Part shown: piece by piece, positions 33,700 through 42,163 of the stretch
Position numbering within the stretch: position 1 is the stretch's first letter
Layout: each line of letters opens with the position of its first letter
From: UBA1738 sp045580145
GTDB taxonomy: Bacteria; Bacillota; Clostridia; UBA1381
Direction of reading: 5' to 3'
Assembly (NCBI GenBank): GCA_045580145.1
Contig: JAZNNI010000094.1
Coordinates: 62,001 to 126,000 of the forward strand
Length of the DNA: 64,000 bases
Notes under the pieces: generated by a model
The model's input: the letters and a program-made list of their open reading frames with translations, nothing else
Told to the model about the DNA's origin: nothing
The model's database searches: none
Program-made: the position numbers and the translations under genes

Positions 33700-34299
33700 A
33701 TGTATAGCATCAAAGAAACGATAATAGTCGAGGGTATTTATGATAAAATCAAGCTGTCGGGATTTATAGACAGCCTTATTTTTATGACCGATGGGTACTC
33801 CGTCTTTAACAATAAAAACCTGCAAAAATCAATAACGACTCTTGCAGAAAAAACAGGCATTGTCATCCTTACCGACTCTGATTCTGCAGGCATAAAAATC
33901 CGCAACTTTGTAAAGCAACTATGCCCAAAAGAACAGGTAAAGCACGCATATGTGCCTGAAATTGCCGGAAAGGAACGGCGCAAAAGAGTCGCAGGCAAAG
34001 CAGGACTCTTAGGCGTTGAAGGGATAAGCGAAGAAATTATTATAAACGCACTCAAGGAAAGCGGCTGCACCATAAACGGCAATGCAGAAGAAAAGAAAAC
34101 AAAACAGGATATAACCAAAACTGATTTTTATTTTATGGGTCTATCCGGCAAAGAGGAAAGCGCAGAGCTTAGAAAAAAACTTGCAATTCTTCTAGGTCTT
34201 CCCTCTAAACTTTCCTCCAATATGCTACTTGATGCCGCAAATCGGCTTTTAACACTTGATGAACTTGCAATTTTGCTTGAAAACATTAGGAAAATGTGA
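33700..34299 (+). CDS. rnmV: Ribonuclease M5
   Basis: Matures 5S rRNA by cutting both sides of the precursor. The 199-residue protein has the Toprim fold: IKETIIVEGIYDKIKL with the catalytic Glu near residue 9, and VILTDSDSAGIKIRNFV near 60 with the DxD metal site, followed by a KAGLLGVEG segment and the C-terminal DUF4093 domain (FYFMGLSGKEESAELRKKLAILLGLP). The ATG at 33700 is preferred over an in-frame ATG 21 codons earlier that would place the TTGGAG site inside the gene. Usually linked to ksgA; here it is followed instead by a promoter and an ABC exporter. Confidence 0.93.
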   Translation: MYSIKETIIVEGIYDKIKLSGFIDSLIFMTDGYSVFNNKNLQKSITTLAEKTGIVILTDSDSAGIKIRNFVKQLCPKEQVKHAYVPEIAGKERRKRVAGKAGLLGVEGISEEIIINALKESGCTINGNAEEKKTKQDITKTDFYFMGLSGKEESAELRKKLAILLGLPSKLSSNMLLDAANRLLTLDELAILLENIRKM

Positions 34300-34305
34300 T
34301 ACAAT
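34277..34305 (+). promoter_or_regulatory. Promoter for the ABC exporter-HAD operon, overlapping the end of rnmV
   Basis: TTGAAA, a 17-nt spacer and TACAAT; the -35 box is inside the last codons of rnmV. The transcript would begin near 34312 and carry a leader of about 112 nt. Confidence 0.65.
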
Positions 34306-34311
34306 AAATTA

Positions 34312-34400
34312 AAGAGCTTCTAATAGAAGTCCCGTCTGCGGGCGTAGGATTTTGGTTTTGTTATTACACAATTACTAAACGCACTTTCCTACATAATTAA
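34312..34400 (+). promoter_or_regulatory. Structured leader of the ABC exporter mRNA, class unknown
   Basis: Three potential helices can be drawn: CTTC-TAATA-GAAG (34318-34330), CCCG-TCTG-CGGG (34331-34342), and a closing pair GTAGGA (34344-34349) with TCCTAC (34387-34392) around a 37-nt internal region. I do not recognise a known riboswitch core, and there is no clear terminator. A regulatory RNA is an inference from the structure and its position between a promoter and a transporter gene. Confidence 0.35.
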
Positions 34401-34423
34401 AAAATATAAGGTGAGATATAATA

Positions 34424-36082
34424 GTGAAAAACAAAGAAATTTGGAAATGGATTATTAAAAATGGGAAGAAAAGCTTTCCCATAATATTTCTACTTGTACT
34501 AATTAGTATAATTATGTCGCTTATTCAGGTACGCTTTGCGACAGCCTCAAAAAATGTTATGGATATCGCAACAGGGAAAATGTACGGGACTTTATCCTCT
34601 GCGTTTTTTGTACTTGTGGCTCTTCTTTTGTTACGGCTTGCAATTCAAATTTCATTAAACTATTTAAACATACACGCATCATCAAGACTTGCAATATCAC
34701 TAAAGCGTCATCTTTTCAAAACGCTTATCAACAAAGATTACCTTTCTGTCGCAAAATATCATTCAGGCGAACTCTTAAACAGAATTAACAGTGATGTATC
34801 TGTAATCGTAAATGGAATCATAGCAATCCTTCCCTCAGCCGCACTTTTTATCACCAGCATAATCGGTGCTTTTTATGTACTTTACAACATTGACAATACA
34901 CTTGCCCTGATTATACTTTGTATCGGTCCGGTTGTCGCAATAGGCGCACGGCTTTATTCTGTAAAATTCAAGGCAATGCATAAAAAGTGTCAGGAATATG
35001 ACGGAAAAACAAAATCTTTTATGCTTGAAATCTTGCAAAATTTACTCGTAGTAAAATCCTTTAGTTGCGAAGAAAATATGCTCGATAAAAGCGAAACTCT
35101 GCAAAGACAAACATATAAGCTGCAGGTACGGCGTGTAAGTATTTCATTGATTGCACAAATCGGTATGTTCCTGATATTTAATGCAGGATACTATTTTGCA
35201 ATGGCATATGCAGCTTTACGCCTTTCAAAAGGACAGCTTACTTATGGTGACGTTACCGCAATTTTAGCGCTTGTATCCCAGATACAGACACCTTTTAAAA
35301 GTATCTCAAGCCTTATCCCTCAGGCATTTGCGGTTTCTGCATCAATAGAACGTCTCATCGAACTTGAATCTTTAAAGGACGAGCCTGCCTCCACATATTC
35401 CTTGCCGCTTGACACATACGAGCATATGGAACAAATTGTGTTTGATAATGTTACATTTTCATATAATTCCGACTCATCTGTTTCCGGAATTGATATGAAA
35501 ATCAATAAAGGAGAATGTGTCGTTATTGCCGGAGAATCCGGAGCAGGAAAAAGTACTGCTATCAAACTTTTGCTTGGAATAATGGCTCCGGATAGCGGCA
35601 GAATTTTTATAAGAAGCTCAAAGGATGACCTTGAAATAAGCAAAGATACACGTTCTCTTTTTGCGTATGTTCCACAAGGAAATCTTATCCTATCGGGAAC
35701 AATAAGAGAGAATATTGCTTTTTCCCATAGCGATGCAACGGAAGAAGCAATTATCCACGCAGCAAAAGTAGCACAGATATGGGACTTTATATCTTCACTT
35801 GATAAAGGGCTTGATACTGAGCTTGGAGAAAAGGGACTCGGTCTTTCTGAAGGGCAAACACAGCGTATATCTATTGCAAGAGCAATACTTCATAATGCAC
35901 CTATCCTTCTCCTTGATGAATCCACATCCGCACTTGATTCACAGACCGAGCTTAACTTACTCTCTGCAATCAGAGAAATGACAGACAAAACCTGTGTTAT
36001 AGTAAGTCATAAACAAGCAGCATTCGATATATGCGATAGTGTAATTTATATTGAAAAGAAAGAGGCAGCAAAAAATGGGTAA
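34424..36082 (+). CDS. ABC exporter, fused membrane and ATPase domains
   Basis: A 552-residue half-transporter. Six membrane segments (about residues 15-300) are followed by the nucleotide-binding domain with Walker A GESGAGKST near 370, the Q-loop, the signature LSEGQTQR near 470, Walker B ILLLDESTSALD and the H-loop SHKQAAFD. It matches type IV exporters of lipids, peptides or drugs; the substrate is unknown. The start is GTG with AAGGTGAG upstream. The HAD phosphatase gene overlaps its end by 8 nt. Its leader RNA is structured (34312-34400). Confidence 0.9.
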   Translation: MKNKEIWKWIIKNGKKSFPIIFLLVLISIIMSLIQVRFATASKNVMDIATGKMYGTLSSAFFVLVALLLLRLAIQISLNYLNIHASSRLAISLKRHLFKTLINKDYLSVAKYHSGELLNRINSDVSVIVNGIIAILPSAALFITSIIGAFYVLYNIDNTLALIILCIGPVVAIGARLYSVKFKAMHKKCQEYDGKTKSFMLEILQNLLVVKSFSCEENMLDKSETLQRQTYKLQVRRVSISLIAQIGMFLIFNAGYYFAMAYAALRLSKGQLTYGDVTAILALVSQIQTPFKSISSLIPQAFAVSASIERLIELESLKDEPASTYSLPLDTYEHMEQIVFDNVTFSYNSDSSVSGIDMKINKGECVVIAGESGAGKSTAIKLLLGIMAPDSGRIFIRSSKDDLEISKDTRSLFAYVPQGNLILSGTIRENIAFSHSDATEEAIIHAAKVAQIWDFISSLDKGLDTELGEKGLGLSEGQTQRISIARAILHNAPILLLDESTSALDSQTELNLLSAIREMTDKTCVIVSHKQAAFDICDSVIYIEKKEAAKNG

Positions 36083-36893
36083 ATTCGACGGAATACTTTT
36101 ATGCACAGACCTTGATGGCACTCTCCTTGATGATGAAAGACACGTGACCTTTGAAAATCAAAGTGCGATTGAATATTTCAAAAAAGAGGGCGGTAAATTT
36201 ACATTCGTAACAGGACGTGTTCCCCGTGGCGCAAGGTTGATGCTTGACTTTGTCCATCCAAATGCTCCTGTTGTTGCTTTTAATGGTGCAGGAATTTACG
36301 ATTTTAAAGATAACAAGCTTTTGTGGGGACTTTATCTTGACGAAACTGCAAAGTCAGCTGTTCGCTATGTTGAGGATAGATTACCTCAGGTTGGGCTTGC
36401 AATCTGCACAGACGAAAATGTGCATTTTTCAAAGATGAATGAATGGGTAGACGCGTACTTTAAGGCTGAAAATCTGCCGCTAGATACAACTCCCTATATG
36501 GAAATAAAAGATAAGTGGAAAAAGGGGCTTTTTATTGTTGAATGCTCGGATATGCCAAAAGTAAAACAAATCATAGCAGAATCAGAATTTGCTGACCTGT
36601 ATGACTTTGTTCAAAGTGGACCTCATTATTATGAAATTTTGCCAAAAGGTGCCACCAAAGGCACAGGTCTTCATCGCCTTACAGAACTTTTGGGTATTGA
36701 CAGAAATAAAGTTATTGCTGTGGGCGATAATGAAAACGATATAAGTATGATAAAAGAAGCAAAAGTAGGCATCGCTGTTGCTAATTCTATTGATGAATTA
36801 AAAGAAGCTTCTGACATTATCACTGTAAGTAATAATGAAAATGCAATCAAAAAAGTTATTGAGATGCTTGATAGTGGCGAAATTTGTTTGTAA
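36075..36893 (+). CDS. Cof-type HAD hydrolase
   Basis: A 272-residue haloacid-dehalogenase-family phosphatase with a class IIB cap. Motif I is LLCTDLDGTLLDDERHV near residue 10 (Asp nucleophile and Asp acid/base), motif II is FVTGR near 45, the Lys of motif III is in LPKGATKGTGL near 200, and motif IV is AVGDNENDISMIKEAKVGIAVANS near 220. Members dephosphorylate sugar phosphates or flavin/PLP cofactors, and the substrate here cannot be assigned. The ATG at 36075, with GAGG upstream, is preferred over an ATG 8 codons earlier. Co-transcribed with the ABC exporter, which it overlaps by 8 nt. Confidence 0.9.
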   Translation: MGKFDGILLCTDLDGTLLDDERHVTFENQSAIEYFKKEGGKFTFVTGRVPRGARLMLDFVHPNAPVVAFNGAGIYDFKDNKLLWGLYLDETAKSAVRYVEDRLPQVGLAICTDENVHFSKMNEWVDAYFKAENLPLDTTPYMEIKDKWKKGLFIVECSDMPKVKQIIAESEFADLYDFVQSGPHYYEILPKGATKGTGLHRLTELLGIDRNKVIAVGDNENDISMIKEAKVGIAVANSIDELKEASDIITVSNNENAIKKVIEMLDSGEICL

Positions 36894-36910
36894 GACGAAT
36901 TTCGCCTTTT
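36876..36910 (+). terminator. Terminator of the ABC-HAD operon, overlapping the HAD stop codon
   Basis: A 9-bp perfect stem (GGCGAAATT / AATTTCGCC) whose loop contains the HAD stop codon, followed by T4. Confidence 0.65.
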
Positions 36911-37170
36911 CATAATCTCCCTTTTCCTGATAGTCTGTTATGAGCTTTAAGGCTCTTGCAGTCTGCTCCACTCCCCAGTTTTCCGTCAAAAATCCTATCA
37001 TCCCCCTCTGTTGTTCTTCTGTTTTCTCAAATTTAGAAAATACCTTAAACGCCCCTATCGAATTATTTTTATATACATAGAGTCCATCATATGCATAAAC
37101 ATAATCAACAGGCGTTAGTTTTCCATCCTGAAGACCCGCATTTTTGCTGCTTCAGCTCTTGCATCTCCTA
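36907..37170 (-). pseudogene. Remnant of a decayed protein gene
   Basis: On the minus strand a reading frame of about 85 codons from near 37160 encodes KNAGLQDGKLTPVDYVYAY, then LYVYKNNSIGAFKVFSKFEK, and MIGFLTENWGVEQTARALKL near its end. It has no start of its own: it is closed at its 5' side by a stop at about 37148-37153. Just upstream, a second frame reads ARAEAAK and would join it if an A5 run near 37140-37145 had one more base. Its 3' end runs into the HAD terminator. This looks like a truncated and frameshifted gene; I do not recognise the family. The remaining 60 nt to the gntP terminator hold nothing I can support. Confidence 0.5.
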
Positions 37171-37204
37171 ATTATATATAGAGCATAATATTCATTTATC
37201 AAAC

Positions 37205-37233
37205 AAAAAAGCAACCTTTTAAAAGGTTGCTTT
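37205..37233 (-). terminator. Terminator after the gntP pseudogene
   Basis: A near-continuous inverted repeat (AAAGCAACCTTTT / AAAAGGTTGCTTT) followed by T6 on the minus strand, 4 nt after the stop. Confidence 0.85.
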
Positions 37234-37236
37234 AAA

Positions 37237-38587
37237 TCAGATGAAAAGTCCCCATACAAATGATAGTACAAGTGAGACCAAAACCGGAATTATACACGAG
37301 GTTACGCAAACATCAAGATAGGATTCCTTATGTGAGCAATGTGACACGGCCAGTAAGGTCAAAACAGCTCCGTTATGAGGCAATGTATCAAGTCCACCTG
37401 ATGCTAATGATGCAATTCGATGTAAGTATTCAGGATTTAAACCAATGGACATTGCCTTTTCCAGATACTGCGGTGCTAAAGCTTCAAGTGCAATAGACAT
37501 ACCACCTGACGCAGACCCTGTCGCGCCCGCCAAAACATTAACAGCAACAGCCTCTGAAAATAGAATTGACCCCGGCATATTCAGCATAGCATTTTTTAAA
37601 AGTGCAAACCCCGGTACGACCTTTACAACAGAGCCGAACCCTACCGCACAGGCAGTATTCATTATTGCAGTTAACGAGCCGTTCGCACCATCATTTATAG
37701 CCGGCAAAAGAACTTTGAACTGTTTTATATTCATAAGGCAAGTAACCAAAATACCGCCAATCAATGCAACAACAATGGCCTGACTTGTAGTCCATTCTGC
37801 AATGCCTGCATTTTTCAAAACACCCGGTAAGACATTTAGCATCAGTACTACAACAATTAAAGGCAAGAGTCCGCTGAGCCAATGCCAAGACGGAAGCTGT
37901 GACAAATCAATATTATTATCTACATATTTCGGGTCTTCAACAAATGTAGCACCTTTTTTTCGAGCATTACGGCAACGCCATTCAAGATATAAATATCCCG
38001 GTACTGCAATTAAAACAGCCGCAATAATACTCATAACCGGAGCTGCCGTAGCAGTTGTCCCATAATATGTAGTAGGGATAATATTTTGTATTTGCGGAGT
38101 CCCTGGAATTGAGGTCATTGTAATTCCAAAAGCACCAAATGCAATAGCACCCCGGAAGAAGTGTTCTCGGAAGATTTGCCTCACGATAGATAGCATACCC
38201 CATAGGATAGATTACAAATACAACAACGAACAGAGAAATTCCTCCGAATGTCATTAAAAGGCACGGAAGAACAACTGCTGCAACTGCAAATTTCGGTCCT
38301 ATTAAGGATACAAGCTTATTTGCAAGTGAGCGCGCAGAACCTGTCATATCCATAAGCTTTCCATAAACAGCTCCTAAAAAGAATGCCGGAAACCACGAGA
38401 TTATGTACTCAGCAGTTCCTTTGATGTAATCACCCATATATGCATCTAAAATATTAAGCCCACCCAAAGCTGCGACAATTACTGCACATACAGGAGCAAC
38501 CCAGATAATTGAATGACCCTTGTATGCAAGAAAAATCAGCACACAAAGACCTACAATTATACCAATCAGTGAAATAACAGATAACAT
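37237..38587 (-). pseudogene. gntP: GntP-family permease, split by a +1 frameshift
   Basis: A gluconate/organic-acid permease of about 449 residues in two frames. The first frame (from the ATG at 38587) gives the N-terminal half to NLPRTLLPG; the second continues as GAIAFGAFGITMTSIPGTPQIQNIIPT to the stop at 37237, and both fit GntP/CitMHS-like transporters. Reading passes from one frame to the other at a run of four C on the plus strand (38150-38153); removing one base restores LLPGAIAFGAFG. Either a real mutation or a sequencing/assembly indel. The promoter is consensus and the rest of the sequence is intact, so the damage is recent or artefactual. The substrate is not evident. Confidence 0.85.
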
Positions 38588-38618
38588 AACACCTCTCCTT
38601 ATATATTAATATGTTTAA

Positions 38619-38647
38619 ATTATAGACAAAAATTTACAAAGTGTCAA
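38619..38647 (-). promoter_or_regulatory. gntP: Promoter for gntP
   Basis: Perfect TTGACA and TATAAT with a 17-nt spacer on the minus strand, 32 nt before the start codon. Confidence 0.75.
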
Positions 38648-38667
38648 TAAATTTGACAAATATCTAC

Positions 38668-38700
38668 AAAAAGGAGATACAAAGAACTCTTTATATCTCC
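38668..38700 (-). terminator. Terminator after the rubrerythrin-VIT gene
   Basis: A long stem with arms GGAGATATAAAGA and TCTTTGTATCTCC (one mismatch) and T5 on the minus strand, 20 nt after the stop. Confidence 0.82.
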
Positions 38701-38719
38701 CACGTCTATTTATATAAAA

Positions 38720-39601
38720 TTATAAATCAACTCCCAAGAATTTTTTTGCTAAAATTCCTACTATAAAGGAAATAACTGCAACACCTATGCTTATTAAGGA
38801 CATCTCCATAAATCTTGGTTTGAATTTTTCACCCTTTGCAACAGAAATATAATAGGTAAATCCAGCTATAATCAAAATCACAATCGCTATCATAGAAAAT
38901 AATGCCGTCATATATTGGCTATTATCTAAAAGCAGATATGGGAGGATTAAAAGTGCAACTGTAATCAGGTAAGCAATACCTGTATATGTACAAGATTTAA
39001 ATGCATCTGTTCTTCCTTCACTTTTTGCCGCCAGAAATTCGCTCGATGCCATTGAAAATGTTGCTGATATTCCCATTATAAGACCGGAAAGAGCAATAAG
39101 CCTTGTATTTTGCATAGCAAATGTAAATCCTGCAAGAGAGCCTGTAAGCTCAACTAATGCGTCGTTCATACCAAGCACCATACTGCCTACATACTGAAGT
39201 CTCTCCTCATCAAGCAGCTCAAGTAGTGCATCCTCATGCTCTTCCTCCTGCTGTCTGATACTTGCACTTTCTTCTATCTCATCCCTTAGCAAATCATATT
39301 CCTTCTGCGCTCCTACTTCGCCATTTTCCATAAGCTTTACTGCAAATGTAAATCCTAATATACGAGCGATGAGTTTATATTTTAAGACTTTCCCCTTTTG
39401 AGGCTTCATCTCAATCCCTGTATATTTTTTCCATATTTCATAATGTGCCTTTTCTTCCTCTGCAAGTCTTAAGAGAGTTTGCCTGTTTTCCTCTCCTTTT
39501 GCAAATTTTGCAATTTCTTTATAGATTACGCTTTCGGTAAGTTCATTTTGCTGCATTTTACGCACTATGTTTAATGCCGCTTCAGATATAGTATTCTTCA
39601 T
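38720..39601 (-). CDS. Rubrerythrin-like and VIT1/CCC1 iron transporter fusion
   Basis: A 293-residue protein. Residues 1-140 form a ferritin-like helical domain with di-iron ExxH motifs (EEEKAHYEIWKK near 50, EEEHEDALLEL near 120); residues 148-293 form the VIT1/CCC1 membrane domain (VGSMVLGMNDALVELTGSLAGFTFA and SMASSEFLAAKSEGR, then five predicted helices). The same layout occurs in MbfA-type proteins that export iron or manganese, protecting against iron and peroxide stress; that role is inferred. The ATG at 39601 with GGGGTGA upstream replaces an ATG 11 codons earlier that overlaps dgoK. Last gene of the dgoK group. Confidence 0.9.
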   Translation of the reverse strand: MKNTISEAALNIVRKMQQNELTESVIYKEIAKFAKGEENRQTLLRLAEEEKAHYEIWKKYTGIEMKPQKGKVLKYKLIARILGFTFAVKLMENGEVGAQKEYDLLRDEIEESASIRQQEEEHEDALLELLDEERLQYVGSMVLGMNDALVELTGSLAGFTFAMQNTRLIALSGLIMGISATFSMASSEFLAAKSEGRTDAFKSCTYTGIAYLITVALLILPYLLLDNSQYMTALFSMIAIVILIIAGFTYYISVAKGEKFKPRFMEMSLISIGVAVISFIVGILAKKFLGVDL

Positions 39602-39623
39602 TTGTATCACCCCATATAATATT

Positions 39624-40556
39624 TTAATTCTCAAAAATCTTTATTGCACCAAGCGAGGTTGACATACTGACAACGCTTTCGGGCAGGATTATTATCTCCT
39701 TATCAGTTCTTTTTTGTAAAATTTCTGCCATTGCATTTTTTATTTGCACTTTTCCGCCAAGAACTATGGTTTTAGCATTAGATTTTAAGATATGCTCAAT
39801 CTCATCACAAAGCACTACACCGATAAAAAAGCTATATATTTCTCTACTACTGCACTTAATTATATTCTTTAAAATCCTTGCCTTAAAGAGTGCTTTATTA
39901 ATGCCCTGACTCTTGGAATAGTCGTATCCTTTCAAAAGGTATTCGCTATTCATTTCGGAAATGCTTAAATCCACAGTATCCTTTAAAATAGTATGCTGCG
40001 ACAATGATGCAATCATTTCTCCGGTCATCATAGTTGAAAAATTACATATTCTCCCTTCATCATCTGTAGCAATAATTTTAGAGTGAGAACCTGGAAGGAC
40101 ATAGACACAACTCTTATAGTCAGGGTTTATAATTCCCATAAGTTCAGTCTCTTCTCCCCTCATCATATCCACATTTTCAAAATCAGGTGAAGCTATTTTT
40201 ACACCCCTTATGAACACAAATGGAATATCAGAAATTTCTTCCATAACCACCTCGTGCGCATTTTTATGAAGTTCGTCAATCCCTGCAGGAACGTCTATAT
40301 GCTCAAGATGACATAACCCAAACTCTGATGTAATCATACCGGATGCCAAAATTCTTATAACATCATCTTCGCATACGCTGTTTTTTTCCAAAAGAGATTT
40401 TATAGCATATTTTATCTCATTTTTCAGAAAACTGTCACTTTCAATATTATCCTTAGCACCCATATTCAACTTGATACTGTCTATAACTGCTTTATCCTTA
40501 ACAAGATTAATTCTTGTGTTTGTCGTTCCCCCATCAATGGTAATATATATTCTCAT
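39624..40556 (-). CDS. dgoK: 2-dehydro-3-deoxygalactonokinase (DgoK-like)
   Basis: Phosphorylates 2-keto-3-deoxygalactonate (or a close keto-acid) in the De Ley-Doudoroff or related pathway. The 310-residue protein has ITIDGGTTNTRINLV at the N-terminus, RGEETELMG near 135 and VLPGSHSKII near 150, all typical of DgoK. It overlaps the aldolase gene by 4 nt (ATGA), so kinase and aldolase are coupled, as expected for successive steps giving pyruvate and glyceraldehyde 3-phosphate. The C-terminal half is more divergent, so a different acidic sugar substrate is possible. Confidence 0.88.
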   Translation of the reverse strand: MRIYITIDGGTTNTRINLVKDKAVIDSIKLNMGAKDNIESDSFLKNEIKYAIKSLLEKNSVCEDDVIRILASGMITSEFGLCHLEHIDVPAGIDELHKNAHEVVMEEISDIPFVFIRGVKIASPDFENVDMMRGEETELMGIINPDYKSCVYVLPGSHSKIIATDDEGRICNFSTMMTGEMIASLSQHTILKDTVDLSISEMNSEYLLKGYDYSKSQGINKALFKARILKNIIKCSSREIYSFFIGVVLCDEIEHILKSNAKTIVLGGKVQIKNAMAEILQKRTDKEIIILPESVVSMSTSLGAIKIFEN

Positions 40557-41200
40557 TTCAATACCCCTGTATATCTTCTTGCAAGCTCAGTAATTCCCGA
40601 AAAATCGTTATTTTCAATAAGCTTTTTATCTGCAATATTTGCACCAATTCCAAATCCTGATATCCCCAAATCCAAATACTCTTTCATATTAGTGATATTG
40701 ATACCTCCAACTGCAAGCATCTTGATATGAGAAAGCGGAGCTTTGACAGCTTTAACATATTTGACACCCAAGTTTGTTATTGGGAATAACTTTACAAAAT
40801 CAGCACCCATTCTATGAGCCGCTTGAATTTCCGTTGGTGTTAGTGCTCCCGGCATAGAAACCATTTCAAGCTCACGAGTTTTATTTATAACTGCATCATA
40901 TGTATCCGGTGAAATGATAAAGCTTCCTCCAGCTTTTTTTGTGAGTTCAACCTGTTTTTCAGTAAGTACTGTTCCTGCACCTATATTCATTCTGCCCTCA
41001 AAACAATTTGCAAGCATCTCTATATTTTTTGCAACTTCCTCATCAGATAATTTTCCCTTGGCATCATAAGTTATTTCCAAAAGGCGTATTCCCCCCTCAT
41101 ACATAGCTTCTGCCAAAGGGATAAGTTTATCTTTTTCTACACCTCTTACAATTACCACTATTTTCTCTTTTTCAATAGTTTTAATCAATTCATTTCTCAT
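40553..41200 (-). CDS. eda: KDPG/KDPGal aldolase
   Basis: Cleaves 2-keto-3-deoxy-6-phosphogluconate or -galactonate to pyruvate and glyceraldehyde 3-phosphate, a class I aldolase. The 215-residue TIM barrel has the catalytic Glu in GIRLLEITYD near residue 42, the Schiff-base Lys in ADFVKLFPI near 136, and LAVGGI near 162, which binds phosphate. Together with dgoK this forms a galactonate or galacturonate route to central metabolism. Sequence alone does not separate Eda from DgoA; the neighbouring DgoK-like kinase favours the galactonate epimer. It starts 10 nt from the stalk-protein stop. Confidence 0.9.
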   Translation of the reverse strand: MRNELIKTIEKEKIVVIVRGVEKDKLIPLAEAMYEGGIRLLEITYDAKGKLSDEEVAKNIEMLANCFEGRMNIGAGTVLTEKQVELTKKAGGSFIISPDTYDAVINKTRELEMVSMPGALTPTEIQAAHRMGADFVKLFPITNLGVKYVKAVKAPLSHIKMLAVGGINITNMKEYLDLGISGFGIGANIADKKLIENNDFSGITELARRYTGVLK

Positions 41201-41210
41201 TTTATCACCT

Positions 41211-42149
41211 TCATTTTACAGCATTAACGCAAAAAACAATCTCATTAATTTCGTCTATTTTTAGCTTTGGTAAATCTTCAACAAAGAAATAAAAATCACG
41301 ATGTCCATTTCCTGCACCGCTTGTAACAGATACTTTATCAGCTCTTTGTCCATTTATTGAAACAGTAACTATCTTATTCACCAAATCATACCTCTCGCTT
41401 TTGTCAACCGGAGTTTCTATTCCATATCCGTCATAGCAGAGTGTTTTTAAGGTATTTTGTAGTTTTGACGAATAAAACAGCCCTTTTGTTTGATAAAATC
41501 CAATATTAAAACTATATCCTTTTCCATCAGAGTGCATATAAAGTTCAAAATAGTCTGCATCACCATCACACTCTATCCCGTCTTTTCCATATCTGACAGA
41601 AAAATATCCGACTCCCTCTTGCGTTTTTTCCTGTCCTTCACAAAGCTTCAAGCTGTATACATATCCGCTATGCATAGGACCTTTAACATCCAGCTTTCTT
41701 TCCTCAGGATACCATATCACCGTATATCCGAACTTGCTCATTTCCTCTGCGTGTATATAGGTTTGTCCACCTGTGTTATATGCAGTAATTGGTGTATTAT
41801 CAAGGCTTGTGACAATATCAGTTTCATAATAATATCCCAAAACTGTTCCTGTAGGAAGCTTTTGCGAAGAAGTATATTCCGTATTTACACTATATGGAAT
41901 TTTTTTCTCGTTTACTGACAAGGTGCGCTCAAGCGGATTCCAATAAACATAAAATCCATACTCATGCATAACTTCTGCATTTATAAGGGTCTGTCCACCT
42001 ATATTAATTGCATCTATTTCTGCACCATTTAAATAGGTTTTAATGTCAGTGCTGTAAAACTTTCCAATAATATCGCCCGGCTGCGCATATGCAGACGGAA
42101 TTAAAAACAATACCAAAAAAAATACTACAAAACCAACACATTTTCTCAT
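41211..42149 (-). CDS. Secreted stalk-domain protein, unknown function
   Basis: A 312-residue exported protein. Signal peptide at 1-22 (ends SAYAQP). Two similar repeats follow: about 32-83 (IKTYLNGAEIDAINIGGQTLINAEVMHEYGFYVYWNPLERTLSVN) and about 112-158 (IVTSLDNTPITAYNTGGQTYIHAEEMSKFGYTVIWYPEERKLDV), close to copper-amine-oxidase-N/stalk modules. The last 150 residues look beta-rich and I do not recognise them. It lies in an operon with a PHP protein and keto-acid enzymes, so it may bind or present a substrate at the cell surface, but there is no direct evidence. GGAGGG precedes the ATG. Confidence 0.72.
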   Translation of the reverse strand: MRKCVGFVVFFLVLFLIPSAYAQPGDIIGKFYSTDIKTYLNGAEIDAINIGGQTLINAEVMHEYGFYVYWNPLERTLSVNEKKIPYSVNTEYTSSQKLPTGTVLGYYYETDIVTSLDNTPITAYNTGGQTYIHAEEMSKFGYTVIWYPEERKLDVKGPMHSGYVYSLKLCEGQEKTQEGVGYFSVRYGKDGIECDGDADYFELYMHSDGKGYSFNIGFYQTKGLFYSSKLQNTLKTLCYDGYGIETPVDKSERYDLVNKIVTVSINGQRADKVSVTSGAGNGHRDFYFFVEDLPKLKIDEINEIVFCVNAVK

Positions 42150-42163
42150 ATAAAGCCCTCCGT

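Noticed and set aside
36798..37001. A 67-codon minus-strand frame taken as an intact small gene
   Set aside because: Its last third is antisense of the HAD gene, and its upstream coding-like part has no start; treated as a decayed fragment instead.
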